From: an uncultured Lachnospiraceae bacterium
Lineage (GTDB): Bacteria > Bacillota > Clostridia > Lachnospirales > Lachnospiraceae
Assembly: GCA_910579465.1 (NCBI GenBank)
Contig: CAJTUB010000004.1
Span: 62,436 to 126,435 of the forward strand
Length of the DNA stretch: 64,000 bases
Direction of reading: 5' to 3'
A program made the translations under genes and the position numbers. Position 1 is the stretch's first letter. Each line of letters opens with the position of its first letter. The notes under the pieces are model-generated. The model searched no databases. It saw nothing but the letters and a program-made list of their open reading frames with translations, and was not told the origin of the DNA. Positions 1 through 7,785 of this stretch are shown here, in pieces.

Positions 1-327
1 GATACCGAGGAGATTACAAGCTACAAGGCGGCACGCGCCAATTCTCTTTCCAGAGAGGTCAGGACTGCCTGTGCAAAGGCATTTATGGAAGAGATTGCGG
101 CGGCAGGCTATACGCCGGTGCTGTATGCCAACACACGCTGGTCGATTCTGCGGCTTGACCTGAGCGAATTGTCGTCATACGATTTATGGTATGCGTATTA
201 CGGGGATTCCATATACTATCCGTACCATTTCACAATGTGGCAGTACACTGCCTCCGGTAAGGTGGACGGAGTAAAAGGCAATGTCGATATGAACATCAGC
301 TTTGTGGATTATGGAGCAAAAGAATAG
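1..327 (+). CDS. GH25 lysozyme-type muramidase, C-terminal part
   Basis: Partial gene cut by the left edge; the reading frame is open from base 1 to a TAG stop. The visible 108 residues end with WQYTASGKVDGV and NVDMNIS, the usual end of GH25 (Cellosyl/Lyc-type) muramidases, in which the WQY strand and an aspartate-rich last strand close the barrel. Upstream, the VLYANTRW stretch is also typical. GH25 enzymes cleave the beta-1,4 bond between MurNAc and GlcNAc in peptidoglycan, usually outside the cell. The catalytic acidic residues and any signal peptide lie outside the window, so activity and location cannot be checked. Confidence 0.8.
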   Translation, partial: DTEEITSYKAARANSLSREVRTACAKAFMEEIAAAGYTPVLYANTRWSILRLDLSELSSYDLWYAYYGDSIYYPYHFTMWQYTASGKVDGVKGNVDMNISFVDYGAKE

Positions 328-338
328 GAGCGTCGATT

Positions 339-1469
339 TTGGAGCAGCAGGAACTTCGTGCACTTTATGCCGAAACGGTACCATATCTTCTGCAATGGTA
401 TGATTATAACAGGCGGATATTGCCGTGGCGTGAGGACCCGGCGCCCTACCATGTCTGGGTGTCGGAAATCATGCTGCAGCAAACGAGGGTCGAGGCGGTC
501 AAGGGATATTATGACCGCTTTTTGACGCGTCTGCCGGATATTGCCGCATTGGCTGCGGCAGAGGACGAGGAGCTTTTGAAGCTGTGGGAAGGTCTGGGCT
601 ATTATAACCGTGTCCGTAATATGCAGAAGGCGGCACGCGTGATTGTGGAGCAGTATGGCGGGGAAATGCCGGCAGACTATGAAAAGCTGCGGGCGCTGCC
701 GGGAATCGGGGACTATACTGCAGGGGCAGTATCCTCGATTGCATTCGGACTTCCTTACCCGGCAGTGGACGGGAATGTGCTGCGGGTAATGAGCCGGATT
801 GCCTGCAGCGAGGAGGACATTGCGAAAGAACAGACAAAAAAGAAACTAAAGGAAGATTTAACTTCGATTCTTCCCGGACGTGTGGGAGACTATAACCAGT
901 CTCTGATGGAGCTGGGGGCAGTTGTCTGTCTGCCAAATGGGAAGCCATTGTGCGGACAGTGTCCTGTCGTACATCTGTGCAGGGCATTTCAGGCAGGACG
1001 GGAAACACAGTTGCCGGTAAAGACGGCAAAAAAGGAACGCCGCATTGAAAAGCGTACCGTTTATTTACTTTCCTGCGGCGGAAGATTTTTACTACACCGC
1101 AGGAAACCGGAAGGCCTGCTTGCGGGAATGTGGGAGTTTCCGAATGTGTTGGAACCGGAAGGAATACCGGGAGGAAAAGTGCCGGAGGACACGCTGACCG
1201 TAACGAAGCGGAAGAAAGCAAAGCATATTTTTTCTCATGTGGAGTGGCACATGGAAGGACTTTGGATAGAGACGGAAAAATCTGACGGAGACGCCCCGGA
1301 GCGTCTGATTGCAATGATGCGCAGTCTGACGGGGGAGAAGGAACCGGTCTCAGAAGAGGACGGATGGGTTTTTGCAAGCCCGGAGGAGATGAAAGAAAAA
1401 TACCCGATGCCATCAGCATTTGAGGCATACTGTAAGGAGGTTTATGATGAGAATCGGAACAGGCTATGA
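339..1469 (+). CDS. mutY: A/G-specific adenine glycosylase MutY
   Basis: A base-excision repair enzyme that removes adenine mispaired with 8-oxoguanine. The 376-residue protein has the helix-hairpin-helix glycosylase fold: LPWR near residue 28, SEIMLQQT with the catalytic Glu near 43, LPGIGDYTAGA near 120, and VDGNV with the catalytic Asp near 144. A cluster-binding set of four cysteines follows around residues 197-214; the first gap is seven residues instead of the usual six. The last third is a NUDIX-like 8-oxoG recognition domain. I chose TTG at 339 because AGGAG sits eight bases upstream and the protein starts close to the fold. It begins 11 bases after the lysozyme stop and overlaps the leader of ispF. 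Confidence 0.93.
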   Translation: MEQQELRALYAETVPYLLQWYDYNRRILPWREDPAPYHVWVSEIMLQQTRVEAVKGYYDRFLTRLPDIAALAAAEDEELLKLWEGLGYYNRVRNMQKAARVIVEQYGGEMPADYEKLRALPGIGDYTAGAVSSIAFGLPYPAVDGNVLRVMSRIACSEEDIAKEQTKKKLKEDLTSILPGRVGDYNQSLMELGAVVCLPNGKPLCGQCPVVHLCRAFQAGRETQLPVKTAKKERRIEKRTVYLLSCGGRFLLHRRKPEGLLAGMWEFPNVLEPEGIPGGKVPEDTLTVTKRKKAKHIFSHVEWHMEGLWIETEKSDGDAPERLIAMMRSLTGEKEPVSEEDGWVFASPEEMKEKYPMPSAFEAYCKEVYDENRNRL

Positions 1470-2043
1470 CGTGCACCGTCTGGTGGAAAACCGTGCATTG
1501 GTACTCGGAGGCGTTGCAATTCCTTATGAAAAAGGACTGCTCGGGCATTCAGATGCAGATGTCCTGCTTCATGCAGTTATGGATGCCCTGCTTGGCGCGG
1601 CGGCGTTAGGTGACATCGGGACTCATTTCCCGGACAATGCCCCGGAATACAGTGGGATATCCAGTATGGTGCTTCTGAAAAAGACGGCAGATTTGCTGGC
1701 AGAGGAGCATTATCTTGTAGGGAACATTGATGCTACCATTATTGCGCAGAGTCCGAAGCTTGCCCCGTACATTCCGGAAATGCGTGAAAATATAGCGGAG
1801 ACGCTTGGAATAATGAAGAATCAGGTCAATATCAAGGCAACCACCGAGGAAGGACTCGGTTTTACAGGAAAGGGAGAAGGGATTGCCGCACAGGCGGTAT
1901 GTCTGTTAAATACGGCGCGCGATTATCTGGAGGGCGGAGGAACTATGACAGTATATGCCTTTGACGAGTCCGGAAATGAAGTTACGCAAAGCTGCGGCGG
2001 ATGTGGCGGCTGCGGCGGCTGTACGCGGGAGACAGAAGGCTGA
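1447..2043 (+). CDS. ispF: 2-C-methyl-D-erythritol 2,4-cyclodiphosphate synthase with Cys-rich C-terminal tail
   Basis: MEP pathway enzyme that cyclises CDP-ME 2-phosphate to MEcPP on the way to isoprenoids. Family motifs are clear: GTGYDVHRL at the start (metal ligands Asp and His), GHSDADVLLHA, GDIGTHFPD, and KATTEEGLGFTG near the usual C-terminus. IspF normally ends soon after that motif, at about 155-160 residues. Here the frame runs on for about 40 residues and ends in SCGGCGGCGGCTRETEG, four Cys spaced CxxCxxCxxC. An ATG at 1944 in the same frame is preceded by GGAGG, so the tail could also be made as a separate 32-residue peptide. ATG 1447 has AAGGAGG six bases upstream; ATG 1444 would be too close. 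The start overlaps mutY. Confidence 0.92.
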   Translation: MRIGTGYDVHRLVENRALVLGGVAIPYEKGLLGHSDADVLLHAVMDALLGAAALGDIGTHFPDNAPEYSGISSMVLLKKTADLLAEEHYLVGNIDATIIAQSPKLAPYIPEMRENIAETLGIMKNQVNIKATTEEGLGFTGKGEGIAAQAVCLLNTARDYLEGGGTMTVYAFDESGNEVTQSCGGCGGCGGCTRETEG

Positions 2044-2055
2044 AAAACGCGGTGC

Positions 2056-2084
2056 TTGTATTTTTGACAGTAAGATGTTATAAT
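2056..2084 (+). promoter_or_regulatory. Promoter for the membrane dehydratase gene
   Basis: TTGTAT (2056-2061) and a perfect TATAAT (2079-2084) are separated by 17 bases, directly after ispF and about 70 bases before the next start codon. This is a vegetative SigA-type match read by eye. Confidence 0.6.
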
Positions 2085-2156
2085 AGTGCGGGTTAATCAG
2101 AGATAGCAGGAAATAATAGAAGAAATCGAAATTAGAAAGCAAAAGAGGGAAGTCAT

Positions 2157-4034
2157 ATGATAGGAAAACGAGTTCATGACAAGGAGTTAATTCTGCGTCA
2201 GCTTCTGCTGGTAATTCTGGATGCAGCTGCAGTAGCAGCTTCTTCCGTGCTGGCGCTGATGCTGCGGATTGAATTTTCGTTTGAGAAGATTCAGGGACCT
2301 TATCTGGAAAATATATGGCGGATTTTGCTGCCGAATATTCTGACCGTGCTTGTGGTGTTCTGGTTTTTCCGGCTTTACCACAGTGTCTGGCGTTATGCAG
2401 GCATGTATGAGCTGCAGCAGATTGTAATGGCGGTGCTGGCCGTCACCCTGCTCCAGCTGCTCGGAATGAGCCTTCTGGAGCTTAAGATGCCGCGCAGCTA
2501 TTGGTTTTTATACGCAGGGGTGCTAACGTGTATTACGGTAGTGACGCGTTTTGCTTACCGCTTTATGAGACGTATGAGGAAAAAGTTTGTGGACCAACGG
2601 CGCGGCACGGAGATTTCCCGTGTCATGGTAGTGGGAGCCGGAGCGGCAGCAGATGTGCTGATTCGTGAACTGAAAACGAGCGACCATCTTCACAAGCATG
2701 TAGAATGCGTTATTGATGATGATGCCGACCTGAAAGGAAAGATGATACAGGGCTGCCGTATTATCGGCGGAAGAGAGAGCATTCTTTCTGCAGCGGAGCA
2801 TTACCAGATTGACGAAATCATCATTGCAATGCCTTCCGTATCAAGAAAGAAGATTATGGAGATTGCAAAGATTTGTAATGAGACCGGCTGTGAGCTGAAG
2901 ACACTTCCGGGTGTTTATCAGCTTGTAAACAAGGAGGTCCGTGTCAGCAACCTCCGTCATGTGGAGATTGAAGACCTGCTTGGCAGGGAGCCGGTAGTAG
3001 TTGACCTGTCTGCAATTACCGAGTATCTCGGGGACCAGGTCATTTTAGTAACGGGCGGCGGCGGTTCCATTGGCAGCGAGCTTTGCAGGCAGATTGCGGC
3101 AGCAAAGCCGAAGCAGCTTGTTATCGTGGATATTTATGAAAATAATGCCTATGAGATACAGCAGGAGCTGAAAAGAAAGTACCCGAAGCTGAATCTGGTG
3201 GTGCTGATTGCCTCTGTCCGGAATACAAACCGGATGAATGCCATTTTTGAGCAGTATCTTCCGAATATCGTGTTTCATGCGGCAGCACACAAGCATGTGC
3301 CGTTAATGGAGGACAGCCCGAACGAGGCAATCAAAAACAATGTCTTCGGTACGTTAAAGACCGTACAGGCGGCAGACCGCTACGGCGTGGAGCGTTTTGT
3401 GATGATTTCCACGGACAAGGCTGTCAATCCGACAAATATCATGGGAGCGAGCAAGCGGATTTGCGAGATGATTGTACAGGCGTACAACCGCCGTTCCGAA
3501 ACGGAGTTTGTGGCGGTGCGCTTCGGCAATGTTCTTGGAAGCAACGGCAGCGTAATTCCGCTGTTTAAGCAGCAGATTAAGGAGGGCGGGCCGGTCACAG
3601 TCACGCATCCGGACATTATCCGTTACTTTATGACGATACCGGAGGCGGTCTCTCTGGTACTGGAGGCAGGAGCAAACGCAAAGGGCGGGGAAATCTTTGT
3701 CCTTGATATGGGAGAGCCAGTAAAGATTGTCGACCTTGCAAAGAACCTGATTCGTCTTTCCGGCTATACGCCGAATGAAGACATTATGATTGAATATACC
3801 GGGCTCCGGCCGGGAGAAAAGCTCTATGAAGAGCGCCTGATGGCGGAGGAGGGTCTCGAAAAGACCGAGAACGACCGCATTTCGGTGGCAAAGCCGATAG
3901 AGATGGAGGATGAGGCATTCTTTGAGAGCCTGGAGGTCCTGAAGAATGCGGTATATGAAGAGCCGGACGATGCAGAGGTGCGGGAGATGGTTCGTAAGAT
4001 TGTACCGACGTATAAAAAGCCGAAGGGGAAATAG
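2157..4034 (+). CDS. Membrane-bound UDP-sugar 4,6-dehydratase (CapD/WbpM/PglF type)
   Basis: Large nucleotide-sugar dehydratase of the FlaA1-like extended SDR family, 625 residues. About four hydrophobic segments occupy the first 130 residues. A first Rossmann-like domain starts near residue 159 (MVVGAGAAADVLI), and the catalytic domain starts near 297 with VTGGGGSIGSELC. The active-site region STDKAVNPTNIMGASK near 417 has Met where epimerases have Tyr, the mark of the 4,6-dehydratase group. The family converts UDP-GlcNAc to the 4-keto-6-deoxy sugar that feeds bacillosamine-type or related sugars for surface glycans. It has its own promoter and lies 8 kb ahead of the polysaccharide locus, which it probably serves in trans. 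The exact product cannot be fixed from sequence. Confidence 0.88.
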   Translation: MIGKRVHDKELILRQLLLVILDAAAVAASSVLALMLRIEFSFEKIQGPYLENIWRILLPNILTVLVVFWFFRLYHSVWRYAGMYELQQIVMAVLAVTLLQLLGMSLLELKMPRSYWFLYAGVLTCITVVTRFAYRFMRRMRKKFVDQRRGTEISRVMVVGAGAAADVLIRELKTSDHLHKHVECVIDDDADLKGKMIQGCRIIGGRESILSAAEHYQIDEIIIAMPSVSRKKIMEIAKICNETGCELKTLPGVYQLVNKEVRVSNLRHVEIEDLLGREPVVVDLSAITEYLGDQVILVTGGGGSIGSELCRQIAAAKPKQLVIVDIYENNAYEIQQELKRKYPKLNLVVLIASVRNTNRMNAIFEQYLPNIVFHAAAHKHVPLMEDSPNEAIKNNVFGTLKTVQAADRYGVERFVMISTDKAVNPTNIMGASKRICEMIVQAYNRRSETEFVAVRFGNVLGSNGSVIPLFKQQIKEGGPVTVTHPDIIRYFMTIPEAVSLVLEAGANAKGGEIFVLDMGEPVKIVDLAKNLIRLSGYTPNEDIMIEYTGLRPGEKLYEERLMAEEGLEKTENDRISVAKPIEMEDEAFFESLEVLKNAVYEEPDDAEVREMVRKIVPTYKKPKGK

Positions 4035-4042
4035 TGAAACAC

Positions 4043-4071
4043 TTGACAAATGCGCTCCTGTCCGATATTAT
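4043..4071 (+). promoter_or_regulatory. Promoter for the sodium/alanine symporter gene
   Basis: Consensus TTGACA (4043-4048) and TATTAT (4066-4071) with exactly 17 bases between, starting eight bases after the dehydratase stop. The expected transcript start near 4078 leaves a short leader of about 35 bases carrying GGAGG. Confidence 0.75.
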
Positions 4072-4112
4072 TTTTATGGGCTCTTTCAGCCAAAAGGACA
4101 GGAGGATTTTTT

Positions 4113-5645
4113 ATGAAGGGATTTTTGGAGCTTCTTGCTGAAATCAATGGCAAGGTAAACGACTTTGTCTGGGTACAGGTCGGTCTGATTCTTTTATTCG
4201 GAGCCGGTCTGCTTATGACGATAGTAACCCGTGCTTTTCAGGTCAGCCACCTCAGGCACTGGTGGTCAAAGACAATTGCAAGCGTATTTAAGAAGGATAC
4301 GCACAATAAAAAGGATAAGGGCTCGGTTTCCCAGTTCCAGGCGCTTTGTACGGCACTTGCGGCAACCATCGGTACCGGCAACATTGCAGGTGTAGCGGCG
4401 GCAATCGTAATCGGCGGTCCGGGCGCAGTGTTTTGGATGTGGATTATGGCATTTCTCGGAATGATGACGAACTTTTCCGAGAATGTGCTCGGCATTTATT
4501 ACCGCCGTAAGAACAAGCAGGGCGAGTGGTCCGGCGGGCCGATGTATTACTTAAGGGACGGACTCGGAAAAAAGAAGGGCTGTAAGGCTCTTGGCAGGGT
4601 GCTTGCCGTTCTGTTTGCAATTTTTGCAATTCTTGCTTCCTTTGGTATCGGTAATCTCGGACAGATTAACAAGATTGTAATCAATATGGAATCGGCGTTC
4701 TTTTCCGGGGTAAAAGCTCCGAACGTGGTCGGTGACGCTTCCCTCATTGCGCTGATTATCGGTCTTGTACTTATGGTAGTAGCAGCACTGATTATTATCG
4801 GCGGTCTGCAGCGTATTGCGGCAGTAGCCGAGAAGGTAGTTCCTTTTATGGCGGTTGCTTATATTATCGGCTGTCTGGTAGTATTTTTTACACATATCGG
4901 TCATGTCGGAGCTATCTTTGCATCCATTTTCCGGTTTGCATTCGGCATAAAGGCAGTCGGCGGCGCGGCAGTCGGCATTACATTAAAGATGGTGATTACG
5001 CAGGGCTGTAAGCGCGGCGCCTTCTCCAACGAGGCAGGTCTTGGTTCCTCCGTTATGGTACATTCAAACTCTAACGTAAAAGAGCCGGTCAAGCAGGGCA
5101 TGTGGGGAATTTTCGAAGTGTTTGCGGATACGATGCTGGTCTGCACGATGACTGCAATTGTGGTACTTTCCTCCGGCGCCATCGACTTAGAGACCGGTCT
5201 TGCAGCAGCAGGCACAAACGATGCAACGCTGGTAGCGCAGGCATTCGGAAATGTGTTCGGTAAGCCGGGCGAGTGGTTTATTGCCATTGCAATGCTTCTG
5301 TTTGCCTTTACCACGGTGCTTGGCTGGTCGCATTACGGCAGCAAGGCAGTGGAGTACCTGTTTGGTACGCTCGGAGTAAAGATTTACAGGGTAATTTTTG
5401 TACTGCTTGTCGTAAGCGGCGCATTGATGACCTCCTCAATTGCATGGGACATTTCTGATACCTTCAACGGGCTGATGATGATTCCGAACCTGATTGGCGT
5501 CATTACCCTGTCTCCGATTGTAGTAAAGATTGTCCGGAACTATGTTGACCGTAAGATAAAGGGGAAGGACGTGAAGCCGGTGCTTTCCTATGACGAGGAA
5601 ATCCAGAAGGTCATGGAGGAAGCGGTAAGAAACGGCGAAGAATAG
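4113..5645 (+). CDS. Sodium:alanine/glycine symporter, AGCS family
   Basis: Integral membrane transporter of 510 residues with many hydrophobic segments, importing alanine or glycine with sodium. Family signatures include ATIGTGNIAGVA near residue 90, GGPGAVFWMW, SGGPMYYL near 145, and CKRGAFSNEAGLGSS near 300. Length fits the AGCS family. ATG 4113 is chosen because GGAGG lies eight bases upstream; a longer reading frame begins at 4050 but inside the promoter. The gene stands alone between its own promoter and a GC-rich hairpin after the stop, so it is likely monocistronic. Confidence 0.93.
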   Translation: MKGFLELLAEINGKVNDFVWVQVGLILLFGAGLLMTIVTRAFQVSHLRHWWSKTIASVFKKDTHNKKDKGSVSQFQALCTALAATIGTGNIAGVAAAIVIGGPGAVFWMWIMAFLGMMTNFSENVLGIYYRRKNKQGEWSGGPMYYLRDGLGKKKGCKALGRVLAVLFAIFAILASFGIGNLGQINKIVINMESAFFSGVKAPNVVGDASLIALIIGLVLMVVAALIIIGGLQRIAAVAEKVVPFMAVAYIIGCLVVFFTHIGHVGAIFASIFRFAFGIKAVGGAAVGITLKMVITQGCKRGAFSNEAGLGSSVMVHSNSNVKEPVKQGMWGIFEVFADTMLVCTMTAIVVLSSGAIDLETGLAAAGTNDATLVAQAFGNVFGKPGEWFIAIAMLLFAFTTVLGWSHYGSKAVEYLFGTLGVKIYRVIFVLLVVSGALMTSSIAWDISDTFNGLMMIPNLIGVITLSPIVVKIVRNYVDRKIKGKDVKPVLSYDEEIQKVMEEAVRNGEE

Positions 5646-5669
5646 AAACGGCTATGCTGTTAAGCTTTG

Positions 5670-5707
5670 GCTGGGGCTGTCGCGCGAGGCGCGGTGGCCC
5701 CGGCTTT
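5670..5707 (+). terminator. GC-rich hairpin after the symporter gene
   Basis: GCTGGGGC (5670-5677) pairs with GCCCCGGC (5697-5704), with further CGCG pairing inside, and a short TTT follows. It has no long T-run, so termination strength is uncertain. Confidence 0.5.
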
Positions 5708-5785
5708 CGTGTATGGCAATATGATACAATGAGTCAACAGAAGAGATACATTTTGCACCATGAAGGGATAGAAAGGAGTATAGCC

Positions 5786-6358
5786 ATGAAAACACTGATT
5801 TTTAACGGCTCCCCACGGGTGAACGGAGACACGGAGAGCCTGATTCATATTGTGACACAAAACCTGCAGGGAGAATATAAGCAGGTAGATGCCTACCGCT
5901 GCAACATCTCGCCCTGCATTGACTGCCGGTATTGCCGGGAGAATCGCGGCTGTGCGGTTTCCGACGAAATGCAGGAGGTCTATGAGTATCTTACGGAGTG
6001 CGATAATATCCTGATTGCTTCCCCGATTTATTTTTCGGAGCTGACTGGAAAGCTTCTGGATGTGGGAAGCAGGCTCCAGACTTATTTTTCTGCGAGATAT
6101 TTCAGGAAGGAAGAGAGCATATTAAAGCCTAAGAAGGGCGCCGTTATTTTAGTGGGTGGCGGAGACGGCAAGGTCAGCAGACCCTATGAAACAGCCTGCG
6201 TGCTGCTGCATCATATGAACTGCCATGAGGTACACGAGGTAGTCTCCAGCCATAATACGGATAAGCTTCCCGCGGCGCAGGATGAGCAGGCGGTAAGGGG
6301 CGCAAAGGAAATTGCCCGGTTTTTTGCAGGAGATACCCCGGAAAGAAGGATTCGATGA
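5786..6358 (+). CDS. Flavodoxin-fold iron-sulfur flavoprotein / NAD(P)H-dependent oxidoreductase
   Basis: A 190-residue protein of the NADPH-dependent FMN reductase/iron-sulfur flavoprotein group. The start MKTLIFNGSPR is the phosphate-binding loop for FMN. A compact cysteine set CNISPCIDCRYC with a further Cys six residues on matches the cluster-binding region of iron-sulfur flavoproteins, and ASPIYFSELTGKL is the second conserved flavin loop. It probably binds FMN and perhaps a 4Fe-4S cluster; the electron donor and substrate are unknown. ATG 5786 has GAAAGGAG upstream. The next gene overlaps by four bases (ATGA), so the two are translationally coupled. Confidence 0.85.
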   Translation: MKTLIFNGSPRVNGDTESLIHIVTQNLQGEYKQVDAYRCNISPCIDCRYCRENRGCAVSDEMQEVYEYLTECDNILIASPIYFSELTGKLLDVGSRLQTYFSARYFRKEESILKPKKGAVILVGGGDGKVSRPYETACVLLHHMNCHEVHEVVSSHNTDKLPAAQDEQAVRGAKEIARFFAGDTPERRIR

Positions 6359-7029
6359 TAAATACGGTTATTTTTGATTTTGATTATACGCTCGGGGATT
6401 CCACAAACGGGATTATCCTGAGTGCAAATTACGCATTGGAGCAGCTCGGCTACCCTCCCGGCAGCGCCGGTGCCATAAGGAAAACGATAGGTCTGTCACT
6501 GGAGGAGACCTGTTATGCGCTGACAAATCGGAACTGCAGGGCGGAGGCGGAACGGTTTGCAGAACTGTTTAAGGAAAAGGCGGATGAGGTGATGGTAGCG
6601 CATACGACGCTCTATGACGGAGTAAAAGCCTTATTAGAGAGACTGAAAGAGGACGGCTTCCGGACCGGTATCGTGACGACCAAATTCCATTACCGGATTG
6701 TGCAGATACTGAGGCAGTTTGCGGCAGAGGAGCTGATTGACGTCATTGCCGGGGCAGAGGATGTAAAGGCGGTAAAGCCGGACCCGGCAGGGCTGCTCCT
6801 GGCAGTGGAAAGGCTCAGTGCGGCAAAGGAGGAGGTTCTCTATGTGGGAGACAGCTATGTGGACGCCGCGACGGCAGAACGGGCAGGAGTACGCTTTGCC
6901 GGAGTGTTGACTGGGACAACCGCAAGGGAAGTCTTTGAACAATATCCCTGCGTGTTTATCGGGGAAACCATCCTGGAGGTATCCCGTTTTCTGGGGGAGT
7001 TGAAGGAAGGCCTGGCAACATCCGGATAA
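6355..7029 (+). CDS. HAD-superfamily phosphatase (phosphoglycolate phosphatase-like)
   Basis: A 224-residue haloacid dehalogenase phosphatase. Motif I is FDFDYTLGDS (nucleophile and acid Asp at the start), motif II is around IVTTKFHY, and motifs III/IV are KPDPAGLL and VGDSYVDAATAERAG. The helical cap between motifs I and II is the type found in Gph/YjjG-like enzymes. The substrate cannot be told from sequence; it may be a sugar phosphate, a nucleotide or phosphoglycolate. It overlaps the preceding flavoprotein gene by four bases. Confidence 0.85.
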   Translation: MINTVIFDFDYTLGDSTNGIILSANYALEQLGYPPGSAGAIRKTIGLSLEETCYALTNRNCRAEAERFAELFKEKADEVMVAHTTLYDGVKALLERLKEDGFRTGIVTTKFHYRIVQILRQFAAEELIDVIAGAEDVKAVKPDPAGLLLAVERLSAAKEEVLYVGDSYVDAATAERAGVRFAGVLTGTTAREVFEQYPCVFIGETILEVSRFLGELKEGLATSG

Positions 7030-7063
7030 AGGACTGTTGCAAATAACACAGCACCTCTTCCTT

Positions 7064-7146
7064 TTACAGCAAAAACTGTCTGTCGCTTGTAGAAAGCCGT
7101 CACATCCGGAGCCGCTGCGCTTTATGCGCAGCCTTTTAAAATTTTT
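7064..7146 (+). terminator. Terminator, and copy A of an intergenic element
   Basis: GCTGCGC (7114-7120) and GCGCAGC (7126-7132) form a 7-bp stem with a 5-base loop, followed by a T/A-rich run with TTTT and TTTTT. The sequence before the stem (7085-7113, GCTTGTAGAAAGCCGTCA then GGAGCC) closely resembles the stretch at 8936-8963 on the other side of the sigma factor operon. Confidence 0.65.
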
Positions 7147-7157
7147 GCCTTAGCCTG

Positions 7158-7200
7158 TGACCGGCGCTTCCGTTTTCCGGTCTTTTAGGATGACCGGTCA
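7158..7200 (+). promoter_or_regulatory. TGACCGG half-site array with perfect palindrome TGACCGGTCA
   Basis: Between the terminator and the sigma gene there is TGACCGG (7158-7164), CCGGTC (7177-7182) and the perfect palindrome TGACCGGTCA (7191-7200). The first two can also pair as a 6-bp hairpin ending in TTTT. This may be an operator or a hairpin; I do not know a regulator for it. Confidence 0.35.
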
Positions 7201-7224
7201 AAGACAACAGGAAAGGAGAAGAAA

Positions 7225-7785
7225 ATGGAGGATAAGCAAATTATAGATTTGTTCTAGGCGCGCGCCGAGAATGCCATAGCCGAAACGGCAGAAAAGTACG
7301 GAAGATACTGCTATTCCATTGCGTATCATATCCTGCACAACGGGGAAGACAGTGAAGAATGTGTCAATGATACGTATTTAAAGGCATGGGAGGCAATGCC
7401 GCCGGCGTATCCCGAAAGACTCTCTGCCTTTCTTGGTAAAATTACCCGGAACCTTGCGCTGCATCGGTATGAGAAGCATACGGCAAAAAAGCGCGGTTCG
7501 GGGGAAATGACGCTTTTGTACGACGAGCTTGCGGAATGTATCCCTGCACCGGCGGGAGCAGAGCGGACGGCAGAGGATATCCTGTTAGCGGATATTTTCA
7601 ACCGCTTCCTTGCAGGGCTGCGACCGGAAGCAAGACGGTTTTTTATGCGCCGCTACTGGTATTTTTCTTCCATCAGGGAGATTGCCAAAGAGTACGGCGT
7701 CGGCGAAAGCAAAGTGAAAATGTCATTGCTGCGTTCAAGAAACGAATTAAGGAAGCTGTTAGAGAAAGAGGGTGTCAATGTATGA
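7225..7785 (+). pseudogene. RNA polymerase sigma-70 family factor with in-frame amber codon
   Basis: The sigma factor starts at ATG 7225 behind GAAAGGAG and runs in one frame to 7785, except for a TAG at 7255-7257, codon 11. The peptide reads MEDKQIIDLF, stop, ARAENAIAETAEKYG. In my memory of this clostridial sigma family the stop falls where Trp is usual (LYWARSE), so a TGG to TAG change explains it. The remaining frame is intact: region 2 with CVNDTYLKAWEAMP, then region 4 with the helix-turn-helix SIREIAKEYGVGESKVKM. The next in-frame ATG (7396) would lose most of region 2. It overlaps the membrane partner by four bases. It may be a recent nonsense mutation, a sequencing error or suppressed. 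Confidence 0.8.

Noticed and set aside
499..1548. Long minus-strand open frame opposite mutY
   Set aside because: Shadow of a clear gene; its product is Pro/Ser/His-rich with no motif and no binding site.
4055..4104. CTCCTGTCC and GGACAGGAG as a hairpin that hides the symporter binding site
   Set aside because: The left arm lies in the promoter spacer, upstream of the expected transcript start, so it would not be in the mRNA.
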